The position numbers and the translations under genes were made by a program. A stretch of 64,000 nt of DNA, from assembly GCA_016288215.1 (NCBI GenBank), contig JAEEYQ010000031.1, positions 1-64,000 on the forward strand. The letters are read 5' to 3'. The notes below the pieces were generated by a model. That model worked only from the letters and a program-made list of their open reading frames with translations, was not told the DNA's origin and searched no databases. The stretch is from Lentisphaeria bacterium. GTDB taxonomy: Bacteria; Verrucomicrobiota; Lentisphaeria; Oligosphaerales; Oligosphaeraceae. Shown here piece by piece: positions 45,539-55,793 of this stretch (positions are counted from its first letter, which is position 1; every line of letters begins with the position of its first letter).

Positions 45539-45721
45539 AACGTATTAGAAACTAGAGATTTAAGTGGATTCAACGATTTAAAGGCTAAGCGCCAAGGCAA
45601 GCTTCGTGGCTGCCATTCACGAATGACAACCATGAAACCGCCATAGGCCATCAATATTCTGAACCATTCCTTCACAATTCAGAAACAGCATGCATTTTGT
45701 TTCCCTTGTCGCGTAAAAATG

Positions 45722-45799
45722 AAAAAGGCAACGCGGCCACGCCCATCTCCACGGACAGATGTCCGCGGCGTCTGCGGCATTACCCTGCGTTGCCTTTTC
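45722..45799 (-). terminator. Terminator after the DUF481 gene
   Basis: On the minus strand AAAAGGCAACGC and GCGTTGCCTTTTT pair at the base of a longer structure with an inner GGACATCTGTCC palindrome, followed by CATTTTTACG. It lies about 22 bases after the DUF481 stop. Confidence 0.75.
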
Positions 45800-45821
45800 C
45801 TTTATGCTGTGCCGGTGGGCA

Positions 45822-46847
45822 CTATTCCCACGTATACACCAGTTTGCCGAAGTAGGTGGTGTCCATATGGGATCTGCCAGCGGCGACCTTGCTGTTGTAT
45901 TCGTTGGAGACACCGATCTTGAAGCTCAGGTTCTTGAACGGAGTCGCGATGGCGAGGGAGGACTCGTGGAAGAGGCGATAGTCTTCCTTGAAGTCGTCAA
46001 CGGCAGGCGTGTAGGTCACGTCGGTGACCAGCAGACCCAGCTTGATCTTGAATTCATGATGGTAACCGAAGTCAACGGCCATGTCGTCGTCGTCCTTCGT
46101 GTCATCCGTATAGGCCCTGTGGATGTAGCTGAAACCGCCACGGAGACGGATCTTGGCATCCTCTTCGTCCATCAGGTAGTAACCATAACCGGCACCCAGG
46201 GAGGAGTAGAAGTCATAGCCATCGATTTCATCATGTTCCAACCGCAGTTTGGAGTACCATGAATTCTTGGTGTCCATGATGCGCCGCTCATAGTCCAGCC
46301 CGCCAACAATCTTCTCTTCCGTCTTCACGCCGTTCTCTTTGCTGTAGCGGCCCTGGACGTAGGCGATGAACTGGTCATAGTCGCCGCTCAGCGTGGCCTT
46401 CGCGCCGCCGCCGCCAGTGAACTTCTCGGTGTTGCCGGTCTTGCCGGTCACGTCAATGTCCACTTCATATTTCCATTTGCGGGGTTTGGGAGGCGGAGGA
46501 AGCGTGGGATCCTCGCCGCCGCTGGGCCACATCGCCGTCAGCGCGGCCATATCCACGACCTGTCCGTTGGCCAGAACCTTTCCGTCACCGTCCATTGTCA
46601 GCGTGCCCTGAACCTTGTTGGTGGGAGACAGCGCCAGATTCACAGGTCCATCTGTCGTAATGCCAATAACTTGGGTCTGATCCAACCCCAGTTCGCCCGC
46701 AAAGGACGTCTTCAGCATCACTTTGCCTTCATGAATCTTCCCGATGCTGCCAACCAGCACGGAACCATCCTTGAGCATGACCTTGTCAGCCATGGCAAAC
46801 GGCACCAGACAGCCCAGAGTCGCCGCCATCAGTTTCCACATTTTCAT
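45822..46847 (-). CDS. DUF481-family outer membrane protein
   Basis: The 341-residue product has a signal peptide (about MKMWKLMAATLGCLVPFAMA) then an SH3-like start (KVMLKDGSVLVGSIGKIHEGK), a Pro-rich linker with PPPPKPRKW, and a C-terminal set of alternating polar/hydrophobic strands ending in YTWE, as in DUF481 beta-barrel proteins. This fits an outer-membrane barrel with a short periplasmic domain; transport or signalling roles are unknown. The ATG at 46847 is chosen since GAGG lies upstream; a TTG two codons earlier is an alternative. It is a stand-alone gene with its own terminator. Confidence 0.85.
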   Translation of the reverse strand: MKMWKLMAATLGCLVPFAMADKVMLKDGSVLVGSIGKIHEGKVMLKTSFAGELGLDQTQVIGITTDGPVNLALSPTNKVQGTLTMDGDGKVLANGQVVDMAALTAMWPSGGEDPTLPPPPKPRKWKYEVDIDVTGKTGNTEKFTGGGGAKATLSGDYDQFIAYVQGRYSKENGVKTEEKIVGGLDYERRIMDTKNSWYSKLRLEHDEIDGYDFYSSLGAGYGYYLMDEEDAKIRLRGGFSYIHRAYTDDTKDDDDMAVDFGYHHEFKIKLGLLVTDVTYTPAVDDFKEDYRLFHESSLAIATPFKNLSFKIGVSNEYNSKVAAGRSHMDTTYFGKLVYTWE

Positions 46848-46998
46848 CTTCAATCCTCACTTTCGTTGATATCACAGCCTCCCTTTGCTCCAACCTATCC
46901 GCAGGCCAAAACCGAAAGGCTACCATTAATATATTATACATGATGGCAAATGCCACTTCCTTTTATGGACAAATCAGCGCGTTTCTGACGTTCTTCGG

Positions 46999-47742
46999 TC
47001 ATGGAGTCAAGACGGGAACGGTGCTGAAGCGCAGCCAGTCGCCATCAAAGACCAGCCGCCGATAGCCATAGTTCACCTTGTCGAAAGCGTCGCTGGTCGT
47101 CTCCGCTCCGGAGAAGAGAATGCCCTTCCACACGAAGGCAAAGGCGGTGTGGGAGTGTCCCGAGAGGACCGCCGCCACCGACGAGCCTTCCAGCAACTCC
47201 AGCAGCCACTTCCGACGCTCCAACGGCAGGTTGAAATACTCCACGGCCTCGCCGACGGAATCGATGAAGACAGGCACATGGACCGCCAGAACGAGCCGTT
47301 GACCCGAAGAGCGCGCCTGCGTCAGCTCCGCCTGAAGGAAGTCGTCCATCACGGCGGTTGCCGACGCGGGATTCTGCCAAAGGTCCGTGTCCAGAACCAC
47401 CAGCCGCTGGGCGCCGCCGGGCAAGTCCACGGCGTAGAACGTGGGCCCAAACCTCTCCTCAAAGAGCTGACGGGACGAAGGCCCCTGCCCCACATCATGG
47501 TTGCCGGCCACCAAATACACGGGCTTCCGAAGTCTGGCCAGCTCCTCTTGGAAGAACGCAAGGCTCTCCCGTGACGTGAGATGCATCATGTCGCCGCAGA
47601 TGACCACCGCCTGGCAGTCATCTGCGTTGAGCAGGTCAATCTCCCTGCGAAAACGCGCCAGCTCCCCCTCGTAGTCCTTGAAGCCGATTTGGGGATCGGC
47701 TAGCTGCGCCAAAATCAAAGGCTGGTTTTGCGTTGCATTCAT
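46999..47742 (-). CDS. Calcineurin-like metallophosphoesterase
   Basis: The 247-residue protein has the two-metal phosphoesterase motifs in order: QLADPQIGF (usual DxH is DPQ here), VVICGDMMH, LVAGNHDVG, VLAVHVPVF and VLSGHSHTAF. The family cleaves phosphomono- and diesters such as cyclic nucleotides, UDP-sugars or proteins. The first motif with Gln in place of His is an oddity shared by some relatives. No signal peptide is present, so it is cytoplasmic. The isomerase-like gene upstream on the same strand may be co-transcribed. Confidence 0.88.
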   Translation of the reverse strand: MNATQNQPLILAQLADPQIGFKDYEGELARFRREIDLLNADDCQAVVICGDMMHLTSRESLAFFQEELARLRKPVYLVAGNHDVGQGPSSRQLFEERFGPTFYAVDLPGGAQRLVVLDTDLWQNPASATAVMDDFLQAELTQARSSGQRLVLAVHVPVFIDSVGEAVEYFNLPLERRKWLLELLEGSSVAAVLSGHSHTAFAFVWKGILFSGAETTSDAFDKVNYGYRRLVFDGDWLRFSTVPVLTP

Positions 47743-47882
47743 GGGACATCACATGAAGCCATCGCCGTCAACAGACTCGACTAAAAAACGCCCCTGTCTG
47801 CCAAAAGACGAAAGAAAGAGCAAAAATTCGAATGCAAAATATTGCATTAAATGAATTCCTCTCTTTCTTTGCGTAGCGTGAC

Positions 47883-48647
47883 TTACAGGCCCATCTTCTC
47901 CCGCATGTTCTCAATGCTGCGCTTCAGGCTGTCGAAGGGATCCATGTCCCCATCGTCCCGCTCGACGGCATACCACCGCACGCCCGCATAGCGGCAGGCG
48001 GCGATAATGGCCGGCCAGTTCAGATTGCCGTCTCCAATCTCGCACATCTTGTAGGTGGCGCGGTCCCGCAGAATCAGCAGATCCTTGAAATGGACCAGAG
48101 GAATGCGGTGGGCGACTTTGCGGATGTAGGCCGCCGGATCGCTGCCGCCGCGGGCCACCCAATGGGTGTCGATTTCCATCCAGATTTCGGGATCCAGCCG
48201 GCTGATGAGGTAGTCCATGGGGCGGATGTCTTCAGCCATGGCAAATTCATGGCTATGGTTGTGATAGCCGATCCGGATGCCGCTGCCCTCGAACTTCTTG
48301 GCCACCGCGTTGAACCGCGCCACGAAATTCTCCCACAGCGCCCGTGTCCAGGCCTCTTGGGGGAAGAAGCCGCCGATGGCGGTCAGACGGCAACCCCACA
48401 GCTGATGGGTTTCAATCACCTTCTCCGTATTCTTCTCCATCTCATCCAGACTGATGTGGGTGGCCGCGCACTGCAGACCCTCTCCGTCCAGAATCTTCTT
48501 CATCTCCTCCGGCTCAATGGGCCCCATGCCGGAAATCTGGATTCCGTCATACCCCATCTTCTTGACCTTCGCGCAGCTGGACGCTATGTCCGCCGGGGTT
48601 TTGCAGAAGTTTCGCAACGTGTACATCTGGGCAGCAATCAACGCCAT
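47883..48647 (-). CDS. Sugar phosphate isomerase/epimerase (TIM barrel)
   Basis: A 254-residue xylose-isomerase-like TIM-barrel protein. Metal-binding and barrel motifs are GYDGIQISG, IRIGYHNHSHEFA, WMEIDTHWVARG, PLVHFKDL and the IGDGNLNW loop near the end. Such enzymes isomerise or epimerise sugars, inositols or related polyols. The specific substrate is unknown. The ATG has AAAGGAGAAG upstream. Confidence 0.88.
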   Translation of the reverse strand: MALIAAQMYTLRNFCKTPADIASSCAKVKKMGYDGIQISGMGPIEPEEMKKILDGEGLQCAATHISLDEMEKNTEKVIETHQLWGCRLTAIGGFFPQEAWTRALWENFVARFNAVAKKFEGSGIRIGYHNHSHEFAMAEDIRPMDYLISRLDPEIWMEIDTHWVARGGSDPAAYIRKVAHRIPLVHFKDLLILRDRATYKMCEIGDGNLNWPAIIAACRYAGVRWYAVERDDGDMDPFDSLKRSIENMREKMGL

Positions 48648-48963
48648 TTTGTCTTCTCCTTTTCATCAAATGACTCATTTCGATGCCACAACGGCACAAT
48701 CAAACACCATTCAATATATCCCTTCCCGCTAGATGGCAAGCCTGCCATGCGAAAAAACATGTGATTTGCACGAGAAGACTGCATTCCCGCCACGCTACAT
48801 AGGAGTCGGATTGCACGAAATGTGCCCCCGTGGAGAATGGCAAATCGGGGCTTCGATACTATATTTATATATAATATATGGTATAAAGGGGCTGGGGCCG
48901 GCGGCGGCAACGTCTCATGGCCCTTGCCCGCGAACAGGAATCCACGTTATTTGAGAAAGCACA
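48648..48963. other. Divergent intergenic region between isomerase and leuS
   Basis: No gene is seen in 316 bp. It contains the AT motif at 48857-48890 (on the plus strand TATATAATATATGGTATAAA), which likely serves as promoter for leuS or, read in reverse, for the isomerase. The leuS start has no strong Shine-Dalgarno; AGAAAGCACA precedes it. Confidence 0.6.
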
Positions 48964-51558
48964 ATGTCTGAGAAAACACCAGTCTACAATCCAGCGGCCA
49001 TCGAGCCCAAATGGCAGGCCTATTGGAAAGAGAACAAGACCTTCAAAGCCATAGACTGCGACGCCACAAGGGAAAAGCTGTACGTTCTGGACATGTTCCC
49101 CTATCCGTCGGGAGCGGGACTCCATGTGGGCCATCCCGAAGGCTACACGGCGTCGGACATCTGGTGCCGCTACAAGCGCATGAAGGGCTTCAATGTCCTC
49201 CACACCATGGGTTGGGACGCCTTTGGCCTTCCCGCTGAGCAATACGCCATCAAGACGGGAACCCACCCCGCCGTCACCACCGCCAAAAACATTTCGGTCT
49301 TCCGCCGCCAGCTGGAGGCCTTTGGCTTCAGCTTCGACTGGGACCGCGAAATCAACACCACCGACCCCGCCTACTACAAATGGACCCAGTGGATCTTCTC
49401 CCGCCTCTACGAGCAGGGACTGGCCTATGAGTCCTTCCAGCCCGTGAACTGGTGCCCCGAACTGGGCACGGTCCTCGCCAACGAAGAGGTCATCAACGGA
49501 CGTTCGGAAGTGGGAAACTTCCCCGTCATCCGCAAACCCATCCGCCAGTGGGTCTTGAAGATCACCGACTATGCGGAGGAGCTGCTGGACGGCATCGACG
49601 GACTGGACTGGCCGGAAGGCACTAAGGAAATGCAGCGCAACTGGATCGGCAAATCCACTGGCGCGGAAGTGGATTTCAACGTCGATGGCCTGGATGCGGT
49701 CATCCGCGTCTACACCACCCGACCCGACACCCTGTTCGGCGCCACTTACATGGTTCTCGCACCCGAACATGCGTTGGTCCCCAAGCTGACCACCGCCGAC
49801 CGAAAGGCCGCCGTGGAGGCATATGTGGAAATCGCCCGCAACAAGTCCGACCTGGACCGCACCGACAATAAGGAGAAGACTGGCGAGTTCACCGGCTCCT
49901 ATGCCACCAACCCCGTCAACGGCAAGAAGATTCCAATTTGGATATCTGACTATGTATTAAGCTCTTACGGAACCGGTGCCATCATGGCCGTCCCCGCCCA
50001 TGACACCCGTGACTTTGAGTTCGCCACCAAGTTCAACATTCCCATCATCTGCATTCTGAAGCCCACGGAAGAAGCCTGCGCGGCCGCCGGCGTCTCTTTG
50101 GACGACGTGCTGGCCGGCAAAGCCTGCTGGACGGGCGAGGGCACCCTCTTCCAGTCTGCCAACGACGAGCTGTCCCTTGACGGACTCAGCGTGGCGGACT
50201 CCAAGCCGAAAATGACCAAGTGGCTGGAAACCAAGGGCATCGGCAAGGGCACCGTCAATTTCAAGCTCCGCGACTGGCTCTTCTCCCGCCAGCGCTATTG
50301 GGGCGAGCCCTTCCCATTGGTCCATATGGAGGACGGCACCATCCGGCTGCTGGACACCTCCGAGTTGCCCGTCAGGTTGCCCGAAATGGAAAACTACAAG
50401 CCCACCGCCGACGGCGAGCCGCCTCTGGCCCGCGCCACAGAATGGCTCAACTACACGGATCCCGTCACGGGCCAGAAGGGAAAACGGGAGACGAACACCA
50501 TGCCTCAATGGGCTGGATCCTGCTGGTATTACCTGCGTTACATCGATCCGCACAACGACAGCCAGCCTTGGGCCCCCGAAAAGGAAAAGTACTGGATGCC
50601 TGTGGACCTCTACATCGGCGGTGCGGAACACGCCGTCCTCCATTTGCTCTACTCCCGCTTCTGGCACAAGGTCCTCTACAAACTCGGTCTCGTGAGCCAT
50701 CCGGAGCCATGGAAGCGTCTGATTCATCAGGGCATGATTCTCGGCATCTCCTATAAGGACAAACGGGGCGTCCTCGTCCCCAACGATTTGGTGGAGGCGC
50801 GGGACAACAATACCCGCTTCTTCCATAAGGAAACGGGCGAGGAGCTCACCATGCTGCCCGCCAAAATGTCCAAGTCCCTCAAGAACGTGGTCAATCCCGA
50901 TGAGGTCATCGCCAAATACGGCGCAGACAGCTTCCGCCTCTACGAGATGTTCATGGGGCCCCTGCGGGAAGTCAAGCCTTGGAGCACGGAGGGGGTTGAG
51001 GGCGTCCACCGCTTCCTGAACCGCTTCTGGCGGCTGTTCATCGACCCCGAAAGCGGCGAACTGGCCAAGGAAATCTCCGACGAGCCCCTGACGCGGGACG
51101 CGGAGCGGCTGCTCCATCAGACCATCAAGAAGGTGTCGGAGGACATCGAGGCCATCAGCTACAATACGGCCATCAGCCAGCTGATGATCGCGACCAACGA
51201 GTTCGGCCGCATGACGGTCCGCAACCGCAAGGCGATGGAGACGCTGGTCCTGCTCATCAGCCCCATGGCCCCACACATCGCGGAGGAGCTGTGGCAACGG
51301 CTGGGTCATTCGGGCTCGTTGGCCTATGTGCCTTGGCCGCAATATGATGAGGAAAAACTCAAAGTGGACGCCATCGAAATTCTTGTCCAAATCAACGGCA
51401 AACCCCGCGCCAAACTCATGGTGCCCGCCGAATTGGACAAGGATGGCATGATCAAATCCGCGCAGGACGCCCCCGAAATCCAGCCGCTGCTGGCCGGCAA
51501 GCAGATTGTCAAGGCCATCGCGGTCCCCGGCCGTCTCGTCAACATCGTCGTCAAATAA
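48964..51558 (+). CDS. leuS: Leucine--tRNA ligase
   Basis: LeuRS charges tRNA-Leu. At 864 residues it has the HIGH-like [33 protein letters not shown], the CP1 editing domain with [42 protein letters not shown] and the KMSKS in [13 protein letters not shown]. The editing threonine-rich motif ([11 protein letters not shown]) and its conserved Asp are present. The C-terminal tRNA-binding domain is complete. galE follows after 26 bp, including the AT motif. Confidence 0.97.
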   Translation: MSEKTPVYNPAAIEPKWQAYWKENKTFKAIDCDATREKLYVLDMFPYPSGAGLHVGHPEGYTASDIWCRYKRMKGFNVLHTMGWDAFGLPAEQYAIKTGTHPAVTTAKNISVFRRQLEAFGFSFDWDREINTTDPAYYKWTQWIFSRLYEQGLAYESFQPVNWCPELGTVLANEEVINGRSEVGNFPVIRKPIRQWVLKITDYAEELLDGIDGLDWPEGTKEMQRNWIGKSTGAEVDFNVDGLDAVIRVYTTRPDTLFGATYMVLAPEHALVPKLTTADRKAAVEAYVEIARNKSDLDRTDNKEKTGEFTGSYATNPVNGKKIPIWISDYVLSSYGTGAIMAVPAHDTRDFEFATKFNIPIICILKPTEEACAAAGVSLDDVLAGKACWTGEGTLFQSANDELSLDGLSVADSKPKMTKWLETKGIGKGTVNFKLRDWLFSRQRYWGEPFPLVHMEDGTIRLLDTSELPVRLPEMENYKPTADGEPPLARATEWLNYTDPVTGQKGKRETNTMPQWAGSCWYYLRYIDPHNDSQPWAPEKEKYWMPVDLYIGGAEHAVLHLLYSRFWHKVLYKLGLVSHPEPWKRLIHQGMILGISYKDKRGVLVPNDLVEARDNNTRFFHKETGEELTMLPAKMSKSLKNVVNPDEVIAKYGADSFRLYEMFMGPLREVKPWSTEGVEGVHRFLNRFWRLFIDPESGELAKEISDEPLTRDAERLLHQTIKKVSEDIEAISYNTAISQLMIATNEFGRMTVRNRKAMETLVLLISPMAPHIAEELWQRLGHSGSLAYVPWPQYDEEKLKVDAIEILVQINGKPRAKLMVPAELDKDGMIKSAQDAPEIQPLLAGKQIVKAIAVPGRLVNIVVK

Positions 51559-51584
51559 CATATATATAAATAAGGTATAGAGTC

Positions 51585-52601
51585 ATGAACATTCTGGTCA
51601 CCGGCGGAGCCGGCTACATTGGCAGCCACACCTGCGTGGAACTGCTGAACCGCGGCATGGACGTCATTGTCGTGGACAACCTCTGCAACTCCTCCTCCAA
51701 GTCTCTGGAGCGGGTGGAGACCATCACTGGCAAACGGCCGACCTTCCATCAAATCGATGTGCGGGACAAGGTCGCATTGGACAAAATCTTCAAACAAAAC
51801 ACCATCGACGGCGTCATCCATTTCGCGGGCCTCAAGGCCGTGGGGGAATCCTGCCAGATTCCGCTGGAATACTATGAAAACAACCTGAACTCCACCATGG
51901 TCCTGTGCGATGTCATGCGGGCCAACGGCGTCAAGAAGATTGTCTTCTCCTCCTCGGCCACCGTGTATTCCGCCGACAATCCCATGCCCCTGCGGGAAAC
52001 CTGCCGCACCGGCAACTGCACCAACCCCTACGGCTGGACAAAATACATGTGCGAACAAATCCTCCGCGACCTCGCCAAGGCGGATCCCCAATGGTCCGTC
52101 ATCCTTCTGCGCTATTTCAATCCCATCGGCGCCCATGAGTCCGGCCTGATTGGCGAAGATCCCCAGGGCACCCCGAACAACCTCATGCCCTACGTCTCCC
52201 AAGTGGCCATTGGACGCCGCCCCTGCCTCAGCGTCTTCGGCAACGACTATGACACCCACGACGGCACTGGCGTGCGGGACTACATCCATGTGGTGGACTT
52301 GGCCCGCGGTCACGTGGCCGCCATCAGCTACATGATGGAGCACCATGGCGAGGCGGTGTTCAACCTGGGCACGGGCACCGGCTACAGCGTGCTGGATCTT
52401 GTCGGCGCCTTCGAGAAGGTCAACGGCGTCAAGGTCCCCTACCAGATCGCCCCTCGGCGGGCCGGAGATCTGGCCACCGTCTATTCCGCTCCGGACAAAG
52501 CCGCCATGGAACTGGGCTGGAAAGCCACCCACAACCTGGAGGACATGTGTCGGGACTCCTGGAAGTGGCAGAGCATGAATCCCAACGGCTACCGCGACTG
52601 A
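51585..52601 (+). CDS. galE: UDP-glucose 4-epimerase
   Basis: GalE interconverts UDP-glucose and UDP-galactose, feeding galactose use and surface glycan synthesis. The 338-residue length is standard. It has the NAD motif GGAGYIGSHTCVELL, DNLCNSS, HFAGLKAVGES, the catalytic SSATVY with Ser and Tyr of NPYGWTKYMCE (YxxxK), RYFNPIGAHESG and the C-terminal LGWKAT. The gene starts right after the AT motif ATAAATAAGGTATAGAGTC. Confidence 0.95.
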   Translation: MNILVTGGAGYIGSHTCVELLNRGMDVIVVDNLCNSSSKSLERVETITGKRPTFHQIDVRDKVALDKIFKQNTIDGVIHFAGLKAVGESCQIPLEYYENNLNSTMVLCDVMRANGVKKIVFSSSATVYSADNPMPLRETCRTGNCTNPYGWTKYMCEQILRDLAKADPQWSVILLRYFNPIGAHESGLIGEDPQGTPNNLMPYVSQVAIGRRPCLSVFGNDYDTHDGTGVRDYIHVVDLARGHVAAISYMMEHHGEAVFNLGTGTGYSVLDLVGAFEKVNGVKVPYQIAPRRAGDLATVYSAPDKAAMELGWKATHNLEDMCRDSWKWQSMNPNGYRD

Positions 52602-52723
52602 GCCGCCACCACGCGGTCAATTGGCCCGATTTTGAGGAAAAATGCAAAAATGGAGGCATTCGACTTGCTTTCTTCAAAATGCCATCCATATTAATGGTAT
52701 TCAGTCGGCGGACAACGTCGAAC

Positions 52724-52817
<94 letters not shown>

Positions 52818-52826
52818 AAACATCAC

Positions 52827-52867
52827 GCCTGACGCTACTTGCAAACTCGTAGCGTCAGGCTTTTTTG
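52827..52867 (+). terminator. Strong terminator after tRNA-Ser
   Basis: GCCTGACGCTAC pairs perfectly with GTAGCGTCAGGC around a ten-base loop and is followed by TTTTTTGTTT. Confidence 0.95.
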
Positions 52868-53220
52868 TTTGAATCAACAGAAAATCCTACCCACAAGTCT
52901 ACCCACAATCGCAAATTTTCCCGCCGATTTCCGAATTGCCTCCAGCATGGGCCATGAAAAACTGAAAATACATACCCTAATTTAGAGTATGTATAGAATA
53001 TTCATCTTGTACTCAAAAAAGCAAATACATACCCTATTGGCTAAAAGTTATGGATTATATCAAGGTTTAGAGGGAGGGGATTATTTTCGGGAGACAAAAG
53101 GCATAGGGAGACTGGAGATTATTCAACGCTTGAATTGATTTCTTTGAAACAACTTGTAATTTAGAGCATGGCGTCTTCATTGGCGGTCAATGACATGTCG
53201 GCATAATCTTGGAGTGACAA
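52862..53220. other. Region between tRNA-Ser and the sialidase-like gene
   Basis: No intact gene. It has a direct repeat CTACCCACAA at 52887-52896 and 52899-52908, then a short frame FRIASSMGHEKLKIHTLI (52929-52982) that recalls the end of tyrosine recombinases, then a palindrome ATACATACCCT / AGAGTATGTAT (52968-52994). All are compatible with a decayed integrase and att-type region next to a tRNA, but are short. Confidence 0.4.
52968..52994. promoter_or_regulatory. Inverted repeat, possible operator
   Basis: ATACATACCCT (52968-52978) and AGAGTATGTAT (52984-52994) form a near-perfect inverted repeat with a 5-base centre. A half-copy, ATACATACCCTA, recurs at about 53025-53037. Confidence 0.5.
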
Positions 53221-55068
53221 ATGAAAATCAGAGAATTCCTGCCAGTTTCCCCCTCTCATTTGGGGCGTACATTCTATGTTTCCACAACTGGAGACGATTG
53301 CGCCCCGGGGACTGCGGAAAGGCCGTTCAGGAGCGTCAATCATGCGGCATCGCAGCTTCAGCCGGCAGATACGGTCGTCATCCGCGAAGGCGTCTATAGG
53401 GAGGCAGTCCATCTGAAGGCGAACGGCCATCCGTATTTTCCGGAAAGCATCATACGCTTCCAGGCGGAGGAGAAAGTCTGGCTGCGGGCTTCGGACGAGT
53501 TCGCGCCAGTTTGGCAAGAAGAGGGGGAATGTGTCTTTTCCGCCGACTTGCCTGTTTCCCTTTTCCAGGAAGGGGTCTACAATCCATTTGCGCTTTCTCT
53601 TGATTTGAATCGTTCCGAGAAAGTGCGGCCAGGCTCTGCGGAAGCCGTGAGGGGACTCCTCTGGGCCGATGGAAGAGTGCTTGAATATGCCGCTGAATCG
53701 AGGCGTGATTTCAGCTTCAGCGTGTCTGAGGACGGCCGTCGGATCTTCGTCAAGCTGCCAGGTGGATGCGTGCCGTCGGATTTCGAGTGGGAGATATCGG
53801 CGAGAGCAAAGGTTTTCTATCCAGTATTTTCGGGGCCAATGATTTACGAAACGCGCGGGATTGCAGTGGAACATGCCGTTGAACCAGGCGCTTTCGATGG
53901 TTTCAGAGACTATACGCTTCGTAGATTCCCCGACACGGGCATGACGGTGGAAAAGCGTCGACTGATGGGACGCGTCACGGGCGATTATTCCATGCCGTTC
54001 CTCAGCCTGACTTCCTTGGGGCATGGGCGCTATCTTACCAGCATGACGCAGTACAGGAAGACGGATGATCTTTCCATGAACAGCTCAGGCGTCCGCGTCG
54101 TCCGTTTCACTCCGGAGACAATGAGTTTTGAGGAGATGCCGAATATCGTAACCCGCAAATTCAGTCAATTCCATTCGTTTCCAGAGCAGAATCTGCTTTT
54201 CCATTCATGGATTGAAATGGACTCGGAAGGCGATCCGTTGGCTTTCGTCTCCGGCAAGCCATGGAAGGCTCTTTATGCGGAAAGTCGGGACGGGGGAGAG
54301 AGTTGGACGGCGCCAAGCCTGCTTCCTGGAAGCGAACGGCTCTTTTTCACCATGATTGAACTTCAGGACGGCACGTTCCTCTGGCCGTACAGCATCAACG
54401 AGAATACAGAAGGGCAGGAATCTTCATGGCATTCCGGTGTTGGAGTGGTTTTGGGCAGGCGGACGGACGAAGGCATTCGTTGGGAGCAGGGAGGGACGGC
54501 TTCCGTTTCCCCTGCTGAAAGCTCGCACGGCCTCGATGAACCGCACGCGGCGCAGCTGGCGGACGGACGTGTCATGATGCTGTTGCGGACAGGGGCGAGG
54601 CTTCCGGATGATGGACATCCTGGAGTCACCTCCGGCAAAATGTTCACGATTTCGGCGGATGGAGGAAAAAGCTGGACGCGACCGACGTTTTTGAAATATG
54701 ACGACGGCCACACGGTGCTTTGCCCGAGAAGCTATCAGGACATTTTCCAGTCAAGGAAGAACAATCGCTTGTATGCCGTGCTCAACATCTCAGATTTTCC
54801 ATGCCCCAATTGCGATCCAAGAACACGTCTTTTCATCGGCGAAATCGACCAGAAGACGCTATGCCTCATACGAAGCAGCCTCACCCCCATCGAGCGGAAG
54901 CATGCCGAACACCATGAACTGGTTCGCTTTTCGAACTGGAACCAGGCTGAAACGCCTGACGGCAAGCTGATGCTCTTCATGACCATACATGCCTCCGAAT
55001 ACTGCCCTATTCGCCATGGGTGGGACAAGTCGCTGTACTGCTACACCATAACGCTTCCCGATCGATAG
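53221..55068 (+). CDS. DUF1565-like / BNR sialidase-like fusion protein
   Basis: A 615-residue protein in two parts. Residues about 17-70 (FYVSTTGDDCAPGTAERPFRSVNHA, ADTVVIREGVYRE) are the start of a right-handed beta-helix region of the DUF1565 type. From about 230 to the end there is a sialidase-like six-bladed propeller with Asp-box repeats SRDGGESWTAP and SADGGKSWTRP, and a typical HGLDEPHAAQLADGR blade. No signal peptide is apparent, so export is unclear. Neuraminidase activity is not proven: the Arg triad was not identified. GGAG lies 7 bases before the ATG. The region follows tRNA-Ser and is repeat-poor, consistent with acquired DNA. Confidence 0.75.
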   Translation: MKIREFLPVSPSHLGRTFYVSTTGDDCAPGTAERPFRSVNHAASQLQPADTVVIREGVYREAVHLKANGHPYFPESIIRFQAEEKVWLRASDEFAPVWQEEGECVFSADLPVSLFQEGVYNPFALSLDLNRSEKVRPGSAEAVRGLLWADGRVLEYAAESRRDFSFSVSEDGRRIFVKLPGGCVPSDFEWEISARAKVFYPVFSGPMIYETRGIAVEHAVEPGAFDGFRDYTLRRFPDTGMTVEKRRLMGRVTGDYSMPFLSLTSLGHGRYLTSMTQYRKTDDLSMNSSGVRVVRFTPETMSFEEMPNIVTRKFSQFHSFPEQNLLFHSWIEMDSEGDPLAFVSGKPWKALYAESRDGGESWTAPSLLPGSERLFFTMIELQDGTFLWPYSINENTEGQESSWHSGVGVVLGRRTDEGIRWEQGGTASVSPAESSHGLDEPHAAQLADGRVMMLLRTGARLPDDGHPGVTSGKMFTISADGGKSWTRPTFLKYDDGHTVLCPRSYQDIFQSRKNNRLYAVLNISDFPCPNCDPRTRLFIGEIDQKTLCLIRSSLTPIERKHAEHHELVRFSNWNQAETPDGKLMLFMTIHASEYCPIRHGWDKSLYCYTITLPDR

Positions 55069-55793
55069 CTTGAATCGCCGTTCTGGTAAAAAAGCTGTTA
55101 GTATCTGATGTTCAAATATATGCGTTTCTGTTGCAGAAGTTTGATGATCAACTACCAGCGTCCCCATTCTCTTGTCTGTCGGCGTTGACGATGTCGGTTT
55201 CAGCCGTCCAATTGCCAATAGGCGCTCCGCACTACTCTTCGTGTTCCGCACTGTCCCTCACGCGGCAGCTACCGTGACGACGGTGTTGTGTGCTTTTCCC
55301 AATGCTCGACTTACGACAACCAGCAGTTGCTGACGCGCACGGCATATGCCTCCATTAATTTCACCGAAGGCCAGCTCGTCGGGGCCTCCTCCTTCAAGGA
55401 GTATCGCTGAACTTGGGGCTCTACATATGGCGTTTACGTCGTTGGTTTTCAATTTGTTGCCATATTCTTCCCTTCACTCCTTGACTTATGCCTATCTTGC
55501 TATAATTTTTATGCCAATGGTATTTTTTCACGATTCCCCAAACTCACAATTACCCAATGCTCTGTTCCAACGAGAGTCGGTTCCATTCGTGCAAATAGCC
55601 GAGAAGCGGAATGCGTTCATTGGGGCGCAATTAGCATAACCGCCATCAAGCGCACGGAGTGCGCGCAACTGACGGAAAGCAAGTCCAAAGGCTCCATGCC
55701 AGAAGGAAGCGCGACTGTCAAAGGGCTTTTGCTTTATGTTGCCGACCCTCTTAAGAAACATAGCACATAGCGTAACCCAAAGGCAAATCATCC
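55069..55793. other. Decayed intergenic region
   Basis: 725 bp between the sialidase-like and ceramidase-like genes. Apart from the fragment at 55222-55410 there is nothing convincing: overlapping frames on both strands (55346-55639, 55528-55791) lack ribosome sites and family signs. Confidence 0.6.
55222..55410 (+). pseudogene. C-terminal fragment of an unidentified gene
   Basis: An open stretch with no start codon, entered from a TAG at 55219, reads SYRDDGVVCFSQCSTYDNQQ then LLTRTAYASINFTEGQLVGA and ends SSFKEYR before TGA. The even strand pattern is protein-like and resembles the last blade of a glycoside-hydrolase-type propeller, but the rest of the gene is gone. Confidence 0.4.

Noticed and set aside
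45617-45913. A 98-codon minus-strand frame between the ilvB and DUF481 genes
   Set aside because: It runs through the terminator and the end of the DUF481 gene and has no protein-like pattern.
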